Shown piece after piece: positions 1 through 7,970 of a stretch of 33,944 bases of DNA. Origin of the DNA: Candidatus Roizmanbacteria bacterium (GTDB lineage Bacteria > Patescibacteriota > Microgenomatia > UBA1406 > GWC2-37-13); assembly GCA_026395475.1 (NCBI GenBank), contig JAPLYQ010000142.1, forward strand, positions 1 through 33,944, read 5' to 3'. The notes below the pieces were generated by a model, which saw only the letters and a program-made list of their open reading frames with translations, did not search any database and was not told where the DNA came from. The number at the start of each line of letters is the position of its first letter. Positions within the stretch are counted from its first letter, which is position 1. A program made the translations under genes and the position numbers.

Positions 1-88
1 CAAACAATGAATATATTGGCACATTTGGCCTATTATCAAATTTTGGGCAAGCCGTAAAATCAACTGTACCTTTAGAATTACTATCCAT
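1..88 (-). CDS. Divergent hypothetical protein, N-terminal fragment (cut by window edge)
   Basis: An open frame starts with ATG at 88-86 on the minus strand and runs to the window edge without a stop. It gives 29 residues beginning MDSNSKGTVDFTACPKFDN. A good Shine-Dalgarno (AGGGAA) lies five bases upstream of the ATG, which is the main reason to believe the start. It is divergent from the terminase genes, with about 100 bp between the two starts. No family is recognisable from so short a piece. In lambda-like genomes the gene left of the terminase may be a lysis, late-regulator or moron gene, but nothing here decides that. Confidence 0.45.
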   Translation of the reverse strand, partial: MDSNSKGTVDFTACPKFDNRPNVPIYSLF

Positions 89-122
89 ACAAATTCCCTA
101 ACTAATAACTGTGAAATATTAA

Positions 123-152
123 TTGCCTTAAGGCACGTCTATACCTTATAAT
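123..152 (+). promoter_or_regulatory. Predicted sigma70 promoter for the packaging/head genes
   Basis: A TTGCCT -35 (123-128, four of six consensus bases) and a perfect TATAAT -10 (147-152) are separated by 18 bp. Transcription would start near 159, leaving a leader of about 28 nt before the terminase small subunit. The -35 is embedded in a perfect 12-bp palindrome (124-135), so a repressor or activator bound there would directly affect RNA polymerase. Not tested experimentally. Confidence 0.55.
124..135. repeat. 12-bp perfect palindrome, possible operator
   Basis: TGCCTTAAGGCA reads the same on both strands and overlaps the -35 of the predicted promoter at 123-152. It also lies between two divergent genes. 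A dimeric DNA-binding protein or a terminase/cos-type site are both possible; the operator reading is an inference from position. Confidence 0.4.
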
Positions 153-186
153 ATAGCATACCTGAATAACTTACTCAATATGCAAT

Positions 187-849
187 ATGAATCAAAATTC
201 TGATGAAAATCAACAACTTAATGTTGACAAAATCGAAAGGAACAAATTTATACTTGCCCTTAATGAAAGTGCGGTAGAAAGTCGCTTACAAAAGGTGTTA
301 GGAGTTAACCCAAAAATCTGGAATGACCTAAAAGATCAAGGAATACTTCCCCGAACTGGAACTTACGGTGAGTTTTTAACTAAAGTATTTAACCATTATC
401 GCCAACAAAATGAGGTTGCACTTGCTAAAGTTAAATCTAAAGCGGAAGAAATGGCCGCAAAGCGTACTTACAGAAGTTCAGATACAGAAAGTGGACTTCC
501 CAGAGTTGTAGAAGCAGAGAAAATATCTAAAATACGTTTGGATTCTGCTCGTGAACGACAAATACACTTACAAAATCTACAAACAAGAAACGAATTAATT
601 AGTAAGAGTGAGTTATACACCCTAATAGCCCCAATGGTAGGTAATATGGTCAACATACTTCGCAGTGCAGCGGATGACGACCCAAAAGTACAACCTACAA
701 TTGATAAATGTTTTGCAAGTTTACATGAAGTTGGTCTTCAACTACTTGCGCAGGTTAACCGTGACAGCGATAGTTACGTTGAAGAAATGATGAACAACCC
801 AGTTGACTTAGATGATATTATCAATAACGCCCAATTGGAGATAGAATGA
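187..849 (+). CDS. Terminase small subunit (lambda Nu1-like)
   Basis: The 220-residue protein is the DNA-recognition subunit of the packaging motor. An N-terminal helix-turn-helix-like segment (about residues 32-70, with VLGVNPKIWNDLKDQGI) is followed by a long charged helical region. Residues about 110-190 have the pattern of the gpNu1 C-terminal half (EAEKISKIRLDSARERQ, then a region resembling the large-subunit-binding segment). It sits directly upstream of, and overlaps by 4 bp, the lambda-type large subunit, which is the strongest support. The ATG at 187 has no clear Shine-Dalgarno, and the next in-frame Met is near residue 89, so this start is kept. Translation may depend on the very short leader. 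Confidence 0.8.
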   Translation: MNQNSDENQQLNVDKIERNKFILALNESAVESRLQKVLGVNPKIWNDLKDQGILPRTGTYGEFLTKVFNHYRQQNEVALAKVKSKAEEMAAKRTYRSSDTESGLPRVVEAEKISKIRLDSARERQIHLQNLQTRNELISKSELYTLIAPMVGNMVNILRSAADDDPKVQPTIDKCFASLHEVGLQLLAQVNRDSDSYVEEMMNNPVDLDDIINNAQLEIE

Positions 850-2816
850 GGCGTACACTTGAAAATATAAGCGAAAGAAGACTCGTTGGAGAGTTATTTA
901 ACTTATTTCAACCTCCTATACGTATAAGTACAATGGACTGGGCAAGGAAATACCGTAACATAACCAGTAAGGAAACTAGTTTTGGTATAGGACAGTTCGA
1001 CCCAATGTTAACTCCCTACATGGAATATGTATATGAGTGCTTAGATAATCCCTATATTCCAACTATAATTTCACAAAAAAGTGCACGTATAGCTTGGACA
1101 GAAACGATAAACAACTACCGAGGCAAGAAAATACACACAAATCCAAGCCCAATGTTACTTGGATTTGCTACAGGAGCGGCTTGTAAGAACTTTGGGAAGA
1201 TAAAATGGGCTAATTTCCTTGCCAACATACCAGTTCTTAAAAATATAGTTAATGCAGGTGTAGCAAAGAACAAACAAAGCTTTTTCGAGTACGATTTTCC
1301 TAATGGAAGTTTACGTTTAGTTACATTGGGTAGTATTAGTTCACAGAAAAGTGATAATTTTCCTTACATTGAGATTGAAGAGCCTGATGATGCGCCAAAT
1401 GATGTAAGCGGGCAAGGAGATACTCTTGCTAACTTAAAGCAAAGACAAAAAACAGTTCCAACTACACTTAAAAAGTTAATTTTTGGAGGTACTCCAACAA
1501 ATAAGGACTTCAGTAGGGTTGAAGCTGCAATTAAAGCAAGTAATCAAATGGTCTTTAAAGCAGAATGTCATCACTGTAAAGAGTTAATTGCAATGGATGG
1601 AAACGCCTTCAATAACATACAGTACAGTGACTACCAAGACCGTAAAATACATGATATTTATGGTAAATGTGACCCTGAAACTGCAATGTTCATTTGCCCA
1701 AACTGTCAAGTTGAATGGACTTTTGAGCAAAAGAACTTAAATATAATTGCAGGCAAGAAGTTTGGATTTACAGATCACACTGGAACATTTAGTAAAGGAT
1801 GGCACGCTAAGAAACCTGAAATAACTGAAGCTTTTGGCTTCATATTTAGCGAGTTATTAAGTCCATTTCCTCCAAGTAACTTTGTAGAGTTAACAAAACT
1901 GAAAATACTTGCAGACTTAGACAAAGCACGTGGTAAAGAAGGTTTAATGAAGTCTTACTACAATAACAATCGTGGCGAACCTTACGCAAGTGGTTTCTCG
2001 GCGATGGAAGTAGAAGATATGGTTAAACTTCGTAGTAACTATCCGCAAGATGTAATTCCAATGGAAGGACTTGTACTTACAGCAGGGGTAGACGTACAAC
2101 ATAATAGGTTTGCTATTATTCTTCTTGCTTGGGGACGTAATGGTAATGTATACTTAATAACTTGGAAAGAGATTTTTGGTAATGTATTTAACCCGCAAGA
2201 CCCTGTGTGGGATGAATTAACTAACTTTTGCTTATCAAATATTGAGCATGTAACTGGAAAAACATTACCTATTAGTGCAGTAAGTATAGACTCAGGTGAT
2301 GGTAATACAGTTGAACTTGTTTACCGTTGGGTTAACCAAATGAACTTACGCCTTGAGTTTAATGGTAATGTACGCGCAACTAAAGGGGTAAAGGAACTTA
2401 AATTCAGTCATGATGACGTATATAAAGAACCTGCAATACCTGACCCAGTTTCATATAAACAAGTTAGGCGTTCTCTAGCTGAACGTATGGGTGTTACCTT
2501 GTATCAACTTGGAGCGCATAGAGCGCATGATGAAGTATTAAGAAGAATATCTCTTAATACAGTTGAAGAAGCTACTCATGATGTATTCTACTTCAACGAA
2601 CAAAGTTATGGGGGTTTCGAGGAACAAATACTTTCTTGCAGAAAGTTAATTGACACGACTGGAAATACCCAGAAAGAAGTTTACCAGCTTGTAAGTGGTA
2701 AACGTAAGGAGGCTATGGATGGCTGTAAGAACGCCTTTCATGCTGCATACGCTATTGGAGTTAGAGAGTTTTCTAATGATCGTTGGAAAGCTATAGAAGA
2801 TTATTTACTTAAGTAG
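846..2816 (+). CDS. Terminase large subunit (lambda gpA family)
   Basis: The 656-residue packaging ATPase and nuclease of the phage GpA family cuts concatemeric DNA and pumps it into the prohead. The deviant Walker A of lambda gpA is recognisable as KSARIAWT (residues 78-85; lambda has KSARVGYSK). An acidic Walker-B-like strand YIEIEEPDD follows at 174-182. Two CxxC pairs (C241/C244 and C284/C287) form a zinc-ribbon-like insert, as in many GpA homologues. The nuclease half begins near TAGVDVQ (D416) and includes VSIDSGDG. Length is close to lambda gpA (641). It overlaps the small subunit by 4 bp, with GGAG upstream as ribosome binding site. Confidence 0.95.
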   Translation: MRRTLENISERRLVGELFNLFQPPIRISTMDWARKYRNITSKETSFGIGQFDPMLTPYMEYVYECLDNPYIPTIISQKSARIAWTETINNYRGKKIHTNPSPMLLGFATGAACKNFGKIKWANFLANIPVLKNIVNAGVAKNKQSFFEYDFPNGSLRLVTLGSISSQKSDNFPYIEIEEPDDAPNDVSGQGDTLANLKQRQKTVPTTLKKLIFGGTPTNKDFSRVEAAIKASNQMVFKAECHHCKELIAMDGNAFNNIQYSDYQDRKIHDIYGKCDPETAMFICPNCQVEWTFEQKNLNIIAGKKFGFTDHTGTFSKGWHAKKPEITEAFGFIFSELLSPFPPSNFVELTKLKILADLDKARGKEGLMKSYYNNNRGEPYASGFSAMEVEDMVKLRSNYPQDVIPMEGLVLTAGVDVQHNRFAIILLAWGRNGNVYLITWKEIFGNVFNPQDPVWDELTNFCLSNIEHVTGKTLPISAVSIDSGDGNTVELVYRWVNQMNLRLEFNGNVRATKGVKELKFSHDDVYKEPAIPDPVSYKQVRRSLAERMGVTLYQLGAHRAHDEVLRRISLNTVEEATHDVFYFNEQSYGGFEEQILSCRKLIDTTGNTQKEVYQLVSGKRKEAMDGCKNAFHAAYAIGVREFSNDRWKAIEDYLLK

Positions 2817-2824
2817 GAACTATT

Positions 2825-3253
2825 ATGTTACCGCAGGATTTTATAAAACAATTTGTTACCTGTTCACTTGTCCCCTATTGGAATGAGAATAAAGAACTTG
2901 CAATAGGGTATAATAATATTCTTAATGTAACAAGTGCAACTGTATGGCTAAAAGAACAAGCTGAAGCAGACTTAGATCAACGTATTAGACAAACTACAAT
3001 GTTATTACGTGCTAAATTATCTGTAGGACATATGTTAACTTTTAACCAAACTACTGCACTTGTTAGTTTATTTCTTGATATTGGTTATGAAAATATTCGC
3101 AAGACAAAGTTTATCGCCTATCTTGAAGCTAAGAACTGGGTAATGGTTACTTCGTCTTTTATGTTATTTAATAAAAACAGGCTTAATACAGTTAGCGTTA
3201 AGAAAACCGCAAGACGTAAAGCTGAACAAGTGTTATTTAATACTAAGGATTAA
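2825..3253 (+). CDS. Lysozyme-fold (GH24-like) protein lacking catalytic residues
   Basis: The 142-residue protein aligns by eye with T4/P21-type lysozymes. Residues 11-31 line up without gaps with residues 11-31 of T4 lysozyme (Y18, I27 and G28 kept). The later part (LTFNQTTALVSLFLDIGYEN, 71-90) and the C-terminal RRKAEQVLF (130-138) match the helical GH24 core. The T4 catalytic positions E11, D20 and T26 are V11, N20 and A26 here, and H31 is N31, so muramidase activity is unlikely. No signal peptide is seen. The gene lies 8 bp after the large terminase and 2 bp before gpW, with AGGAAC as ribosome binding site, so it is translated with head genes. A structural or regulatory role is inferred; a true endolysin (GH19) is encoded at 32734. 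Confidence 0.65.
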   Translation: MLPQDFIKQFVTCSLVPYWNENKELAIGYNNILNVTSATVWLKEQAEADLDQRIRQTTMLLRAKLSVGHMLTFNQTTALVSLFLDIGYENIRKTKFIAYLEAKNWVMVTSSFMLFNKNRLNTVSVKKTARRKAEQVLFNTKD

Positions 3254-3255
3254 TT

Positions 3256-3546
3256 ATGTTATCTTTTGCTGAAGCTTCTGCACAATTAGCTACAATTAAT
3301 GCCGCAATAAGTGAATATTATGCTGGAACTCGTAGACGTTCTCTTATAGTTGGTGGGCACGAATTTAACCGGCAAGTAACTTATGCAGATATAAGTATCA
3401 CAGCCTTACTGCAAGAACGTACTCGTTTGCAAGCTATAGTTGATGCTTACTCTCCACCAGCACAAGTGCTATTTAAAGGGAATACAAGTTTTCCTTTACA
3501 AGTTACAAAGAAACCTACAAGCAACCGATTTAATGGAGGGTATTAA
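3256..3546 (+). CDS. Head-tail joining protein gpW-like
   Basis: The 96-residue protein has the gpW pattern: an N-terminal helix (AEASAQLATINAAISEYYAG), a short beta-hairpin with basic residues (TRRRSLIVGGHEF), a TYADIS turn, and a second helix (ITALLQERTRLQAIV). In lambda this 68-residue protein plugs the portal and prepares the head for gpFII and tail joining. Position between terminase and portal is the lambda position. A C-terminal extension of about 30 residues (66-96) has no counterpart in lambda gpW. AAGGA precedes the ATG, and the stop overlaps the portal start (TAATG). Confidence 0.75.
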   Translation: MLSFAEASAQLATINAAISEYYAGTRRRSLIVGGHEFNRQVTYADISITALLQERTRLQAIVDAYSPPAQVLFKGNTSFPLQVTKKPTSNRFNGGY

Positions 3547-5060
3547 TGAACGGTAATATTATAGGAACTGATACTGATACAGGCATAGCGAATCAAGCTA
3601 CAAGCGTGTACGGAGCAAGTTGGAACGCCTTACATACCCCTGCGTATGATTCTGCAAGTATGGATTTTAAAAACAGTCAGCGTGAAGCTTATGTAGCTGA
3701 TGCAGACTTGCTTGCAATTAACGAATTATTACTAATTCAAAGCCGTAGTAGAAATGTAAGTAGAAATAATCCAATTGTAACTTCAGCAGAAGATAAATAT
3801 GTTGCAAAATTAGGCTCAATTAAAGTTAACTTTAAAAATCCTGATGGTACAGAACATAAATTAATGCAGGAACTTTGGGATGAATTTGCAGATGACCCGA
3901 ACTTAGATGGAAAAGGAAACTTATGTACTAATCAAGCTGTATGGAATCATGACCGCTTTCAAAGTGGAGAAGCTATCATACGAATGATTATTAAGCAAAA
4001 AGATAACTCTAATAGGATTCCTTTAAAGTTACAAAGCATAGAAAGTGAATATCTTGATGTTACCTACATGGGCTTCAGTGACCCTGAACTAAGCCAACTT
4101 CCTTTTGGAACTACCCGTTACGGTATTACTTTTGATGACTACAATAAACCAATTTTTTATAATTTCTGGTCAGACCGTCATTATGGTATTCGTAATGTAA
4201 ATACAACTCCTTGGCAACACGTCAAAGTTCCAGCAGAAGATGTTTGTCACATTTTTGAACGTAGAAGAAGTAATCAATGGCGTGGAACTCCAGTTGTATC
4301 GTCACTTTTGTCCACAATATACGAGATAACTGATTTAACTGATGCAACTGTAGCAAAACAACTTGCAGCAGCAGCTATAAGTTGGATAGTTGAGCAACCT
4401 GATGGTTCACCTCTGAATGCACCTGGAAGTATACGAACCGCAGGCAATACAATGCCAACTGACCTAGAGCGAAAGTTATTTTTTGTAGCTAATGGCGGAC
4501 AAGTACAATATACAAACCCTGGAGAGAAGTTTCAGTTAGTTCAAAGCTCAGATATTGGAAATAACTTAACAAGTTTACTAAAGCATCAGCTTCAAACCAT
4601 AGCTGCGGGGTACGGTATACCTTATTATATGTTAACTGGGGATACAGAAGGTTTGAATTTCTCTTCAATCCAAGGTATTCTTCTGGAGTTTCGTAATCGC
4701 TTAGAATATATCCATCATTATATTAACTTGCCTGATGGGCTTGATCGTATAGTTAAACGATTCACCGCTATCGCTAATATAATGTACCCAGAAACAGTAA
4801 CAGCAAAACCTAGTTACCAGTTTCCTAAAAATTACGGTGTTGATATGCTTAAGGATTATCAAGGTAATGTTCTTGGTATGCAAAGCGGGCAAACTACACT
4901 TAAACGTGTTATGGATGAAAACCATCTAACTGAAGAAGAAGTACTACAAGATCAAGCACTAAAAGAGAAGTTAGGGCTTGTAGGGTTAACTGACTTGCCT
5001 ACTAGTGCGAACATGACTCAAAATAACAACACACCTCAAAGAGATACTACAAGTAATTAA
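3546..5060 (+). CDS. Portal protein (lambda gpB family)
   Basis: The 504-residue protein forms the dodecameric ring at the unique capsid vertex through which DNA enters and leaves. Family features are the N-terminal AREA-type helix region (residues 30-80, with NSQREAYVADADLL and SRSRNVSRNNPIV), the HIFERRRSNQWRGTPVVSSLL segment (around 238-258) and GYGIPYYMLTGD (around 354-365), all typical of phage_portal_2 (gpB) proteins. Length is close to lambda gpB (533). It is coupled to gpW by TAATG. It is followed by 92 non-coding bases that contain a strong promoter, so the next gene can be transcribed independently. Confidence 0.93.
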   Translation: MNGNIIGTDTDTGIANQATSVYGASWNALHTPAYDSASMDFKNSQREAYVADADLLAINELLLIQSRSRNVSRNNPIVTSAEDKYVAKLGSIKVNFKNPDGTEHKLMQELWDEFADDPNLDGKGNLCTNQAVWNHDRFQSGEAIIRMIIKQKDNSNRIPLKLQSIESEYLDVTYMGFSDPELSQLPFGTTRYGITFDDYNKPIFYNFWSDRHYGIRNVNTTPWQHVKVPAEDVCHIFERRRSNQWRGTPVVSSLLSTIYEITDLTDATVAKQLAAAAISWIVEQPDGSPLNAPGSIRTAGNTMPTDLERKLFFVANGGQVQYTNPGEKFQLVQSSDIGNNLTSLLKHQLQTIAAGYGIPYYMLTGDTEGLNFSSIQGILLEFRNRLEYIHHYINLPDGLDRIVKRFTAIANIMYPETVTAKPSYQFPKNYGVDMLKDYQGNVLGMQSGQTTLKRVMDENHLTEEEVLQDQALKEKLGLVGLTDLPTSANMTQNNNTPQRDTTSN

Positions 5061-5073
5061 TTACAAAGAAGTA

Positions 5074-5102
5074 TTGACATTGAGAAAAATAAAGCTTATA
5101 CT
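5074..5102 (+). promoter_or_regulatory. Near-consensus sigma70 promoter inside the late operon
   Basis: A perfect TTGACA (5074-5079) and TATACT (5097-5102) are separated by exactly 17 bp, in the gap between portal and protease genes. Transcription would start near 5109. This is the best promoter match in the window by eye. It would raise expression of protease/scaffold, decoration and major capsid over the packaging genes upstream. Confidence 0.75.
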
Positions 5103-5120
5103 TTCCAATAGGGTGAGAGA

Positions 5121-5142
5121 ACCTTAACTTATAAAATAAGGT
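5121..5142 (+). promoter_or_regulatory. Leader hairpin that includes the protease ribosome binding site
   Basis: ACCTTA (5121-5126) can pair with TAAGGT (5137-5142) across a 10-nt loop. The right arm holds the AAGG that is the only good Shine-Dalgarno for the ATG at 5153. Folding would therefore mask it. The stem is short and A/T-rich, so the effect may be mild; a regulatory role is inferred. Confidence 0.35.
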
Positions 5143-5152
5143 AACAAAAACA

Positions 5153-6505
5153 ATGGATTACAGGTTAATACTAGCTAGGTGTTTAAATGAACCTTTGAAT
5201 ATTGAGTATTCAAAACTAGATGTACTCACCAACGAAGTTTTTATCAAGATGATGGTTAACTCAGAGTTAATCGACCGTTCTCAACCTACGCCTGAAAGTA
5301 AAGTATCATCTGATTTGCATATTCCAGACAATACAGTTGTAATTCCTGTACATGGAAGCCTTGTTAATAAGAACGGTGCAGGAAGTTCTGGTATATCTAG
5401 TTATTCAAGCATTAGACGTCAAATCATAAGTGCAATAGATGAAGGCGCAAAGAATATTGTGTTTGATATTGCTTCTGGCGGTGGTGAAAGTGCAGGTAAC
5501 TTTGCTTTAACTGATTTAATCCACAGTTTGCCTTCAAAATACGGCATCACAACTTATGGTTTTACTGATTCTACTGCTGCAAGTGCGGCTTATGCAATCT
5601 TATCAGCTACACAAAATACATACGCAGTTGATACTGCCACAGTAGGCAGTATTGGAACTATAATGTCCCTAGTAGACGTTACTGAAGCTGACAAGAAAGC
5701 AGGAGTTTCTTACAAGATACTTCGTAGTAAGGACAACAAAGCTACATATAATCCGCATGAGAAAATATCTGCTAAAGTTATTTCTGATGCAACTACACTG
5801 TTAAAAGTGTGGGATGATAAATTTAACAATATTGTTAACAAGTACAGACCTATGTTAAGTTTGGAAACAATTACCTCTTTAGATGGTAAAACTGTTCCCG
5901 CACTTGAAGGGCAGAAAATTGGACTTGTAGATAATATTGTTAGTTCGATTGAAGATGTATTTGCAGTTATTAACTCTGGAAGTGCATCGACAAAAGCAAC
6001 AAAAATCGTAGATGCTATGTCTACAATATCTTCCATCACAACTATAGGTACAAATATGGCATTATCATTAGAGGAAGCCTTAAATAAAGTTGTAGACTTG
6101 CAATCCAAGTTAGACAGCGAAGTAGCTTCTAAGCAATTAGATATTAAACAGGCCGTTGCCGAGGATAGAACTCGCGGTTTGAAGATATTTGAAGCTAGAA
6201 GTGCTTTTGGAGTTTCAGAAAAGATGGCTCTTAACGCATACGCTAAAGGTTACTCTTTAGATATGGTTACAGAAATGTTTACTGAAATTAAAGCTAACCA
6301 AGACGCATCTACAGTAGTTAACACAACTAGTCCATCTCCAACTGGAGGTGTCGGAAGTGCTGACCAAATTTCAATCGCAAACATTTATGCTTTAGGAGCA
6401 AGCCAAGCTAAGACAGAAGATCGTGTAGCTGGTGGAGCTTTAAGCATGGACGATATACTCAAAGCAATGGGTGATATTGGCGCAGAACAACTTGGAGGTA
6501 ACTAA
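5153..6505 (+). CDS. Capsid maturation protease, S49 (SppA) family, with C-terminal scaffold region (lambda gpC/Nu3-like)
   Basis: The 450-residue protein has a ClpP/crotonase-fold serine protease of the SppA_36/gpC type in residues about 55-275. Recognisable are PVHGSLVNKNG (65-75), FDIASGGGESAGN (104-116) with the oxyanion glycines, the nucleophile region DSTAASAAYA with Ser144, and a probable general-base Lys near 196 (SKDNKATYNP). LEGQKIGLVDNI closes the domain. Residues about 305-450 form a helical, charged tail rich in Lys/Glu/Ala, as expected for the scaffold part that lambda also makes separately as Nu3. In-frame Met289 (6017) and Met302 (6056) could serve as internal starts for such a scaffold, though their ribosome sites are weak. 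The stop overlaps the next start (TAATG). Confidence 0.9.
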   Translation: MDYRLILARCLNEPLNIEYSKLDVLTNEVFIKMMVNSELIDRSQPTPESKVSSDLHIPDNTVVIPVHGSLVNKNGAGSSGISSYSSIRRQIISAIDEGAKNIVFDIASGGGESAGNFALTDLIHSLPSKYGITTYGFTDSTAASAAYAILSATQNTYAVDTATVGSIGTIMSLVDVTEADKKAGVSYKILRSKDNKATYNPHEKISAKVISDATTLLKVWDDKFNNIVNKYRPMLSLETITSLDGKTVPALEGQKIGLVDNIVSSIEDVFAVINSGSASTKATKIVDAMSTISSITTIGTNMALSLEEALNKVVDLQSKLDSEVASKQLDIKQAVAEDRTRGLKIFEARSAFGVSEKMALNAYAKGYSLDMVTEMFTEIKANQDASTVVNTTSPSPTGGVGSADQISIANIYALGASQAKTEDRVAGGALSMDDILKAMGDIGAEQLGGN

Positions 6506-7944
6506 TGGGACAGATTATTAACAGTACAACAACTGTAGGTAATACTATCTATGTAAACCCTAATGCTGGCCCTACAGGTTTATCTCCTTTAGGTGGCGCA
6601 CAACGGTTTCCAGATAAACGCTACAGTTGGTTTAAACGCGACAACGCAACTTCAGATTATAAAACAAGACGTATTGTTCTTGCTGCTGGACAAGTATTGA
6701 AACGCGGAACTTGGCTACAATCAACTCCACAAGGTACTATGATTGCTCATGGTGCATTTTTACAAAACTCAACTGTTTTGTTAAGTGGTACTGGTATGTC
6801 TGCTGGAGATACTTTAAAAATTGGCAACATTACTTACACTGCTGCCCAATCTTTAACTCCACTTCAAGTTGCTCAAGCATGGCGAGCTTACAGTGTTAAC
6901 AATACTGAAGGGTATCCTGCTTCAAGTGCAGCTCAAAATACTGCCAGTTTAGCAGCTTTAGCACCTACTTTAGGTTCTTTTAGTGCATGGGTTCCTGGAT
7001 GGAACTATACTATTGACGAAAACTCAATACAGCAATATGCTCTAGGTACTCCTACAACAGGTACAGCAGGTTTAGCGGCCAATACTGTAGTTGGTATTGC
7101 CTTAATTGCCCAAAGTTCGAGTTATATATCTGCTGTAGGTGCTTTTGCTAACGCAGTATATACTGCTGCAAGTACAAGTACACTAACTGTTAATACTTTC
7201 TACGATAGTATTCCGGGTCAAGCAACTATTCAAGCAACTGGTTCTTTAACTTCTACACAAACCGCAGTTATTGGTGGTATTACCTTTACTGCTGCTGTAG
7301 GCGGTGCAACTGCTGCACAAGTGTTATCAGCTATTTCCTTGATTCCCTCTGGAGCATTATCAACTGCCTCAACTTTAACCAATGGTTTAGTTACTGTTAC
7401 TGCAAGTACAGGTGCAGTTACCTTAAATGCAACTAGCGCTTCTTTGGGTACTTTAACTGGTACAAATGCTGGTTGGACTTTCCAAATTGGTTTTGGTAGT
7501 TCTGTACTTACAGCTATCTCTACTCCAGTTAATAGTACAAATGGTATTTTGTCTGCTTCAGGTAATTTAACTTTTAACGTAGGTCAATCTAACACTGTTG
7601 CTACGGTTGCAGGTTTATTACTTATGGATACTAACGCTAGTACAGGTGCAGTTACTACTCAAATGTTTATTGATGGCGACTTCTGGGCTGAAGGTATACA
7701 GTGGGATAATCACCCATTACCTTCAACTGTAAACGTACCAATCCCAGGTGGTGCAGGTTATACAGGGCAAAACAACGGTTATGACTATGTAGTCAATGGT
7801 GATGGTACTGTAACTGCATGTACTCCTTACTGGACTGGCGTTAACACTTTATTAGATGCACAGAAATTTCTTGAGAACACCGCAGGTAATACTTTCTTTA
7901 CTTTGGGTTCTTGGCAATCGAAAGCTGGCGAAATCGAACCTTAA
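6505..7944 (+). CDS. Probable head decoration protein (gpD-like) with two large inserted beta domains
   Basis: The 479-residue protein lies between protease and major capsid, the position of lambda gpD (110 residues). Parts resembling gpD-type proteins are RRIVLAAGQVLKRGTW (55-70), a VVGIALIAQSS strand (195-205) and FIDGDFWAEGIQW (388-400), which recalls the YKSGTFRYEDVLW strand of gpD. Two Thr/Ala/Ser/Gly-rich segments interrupt the core: about 88-185 (GTGMSAGDTLKIGNITYTA) and about 235-345 (ATIQATGSLTSTQTAVIGGITFTAA). These share a short GxLxxxxTxxIGxITxTA-like pattern and look like related beta domains. The role would be to clamp the expanded capsid and display extra domains on the surface. 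The decoration assignment rests mainly on position. Confidence 0.6.
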   Translation: MGQIINSTTTVGNTIYVNPNAGPTGLSPLGGAQRFPDKRYSWFKRDNATSDYKTRRIVLAAGQVLKRGTWLQSTPQGTMIAHGAFLQNSTVLLSGTGMSAGDTLKIGNITYTAAQSLTPLQVAQAWRAYSVNNTEGYPASSAAQNTASLAALAPTLGSFSAWVPGWNYTIDENSIQQYALGTPTTGTAGLAANTVVGIALIAQSSSYISAVGAFANAVYTAASTSTLTVNTFYDSIPGQATIQATGSLTSTQTAVIGGITFTAAVGGATAAQVLSAISLIPSGALSTASTLTNGLVTVTASTGAVTLNATSASLGTLTGTNAGWTFQIGFGSSVLTAISTPVNSTNGILSASGNLTFNVGQSNTVATVAGLLLMDTNASTGAVTTQMFIDGDFWAEGIQWDNHPLPSTVNVPIPGGAGYTGQNNGYDYVVNGDGTVTACTPYWTGVNTLLDAQKFLENTAGNTFFTLGSWQSKAGEIEP

Positions 7945-7970
7945 TATTAACTTAAATAGGACTTATACTT

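Noticed and set aside
1-186. cos site upstream of the terminase genes
   Set aside because: Lambda cos lies left of Nu1, but no GC-rich cosN-like palindrome was found here; the 12-bp palindrome overlaps a promoter and is A/T-centred, so it was kept only as a possible operator.
5710-6108. 132-codon open frame on the minus strand in the protease gene
   Set aside because: Lies wholly within a well-supported gene, has no recognisable domain and no upstream signals.
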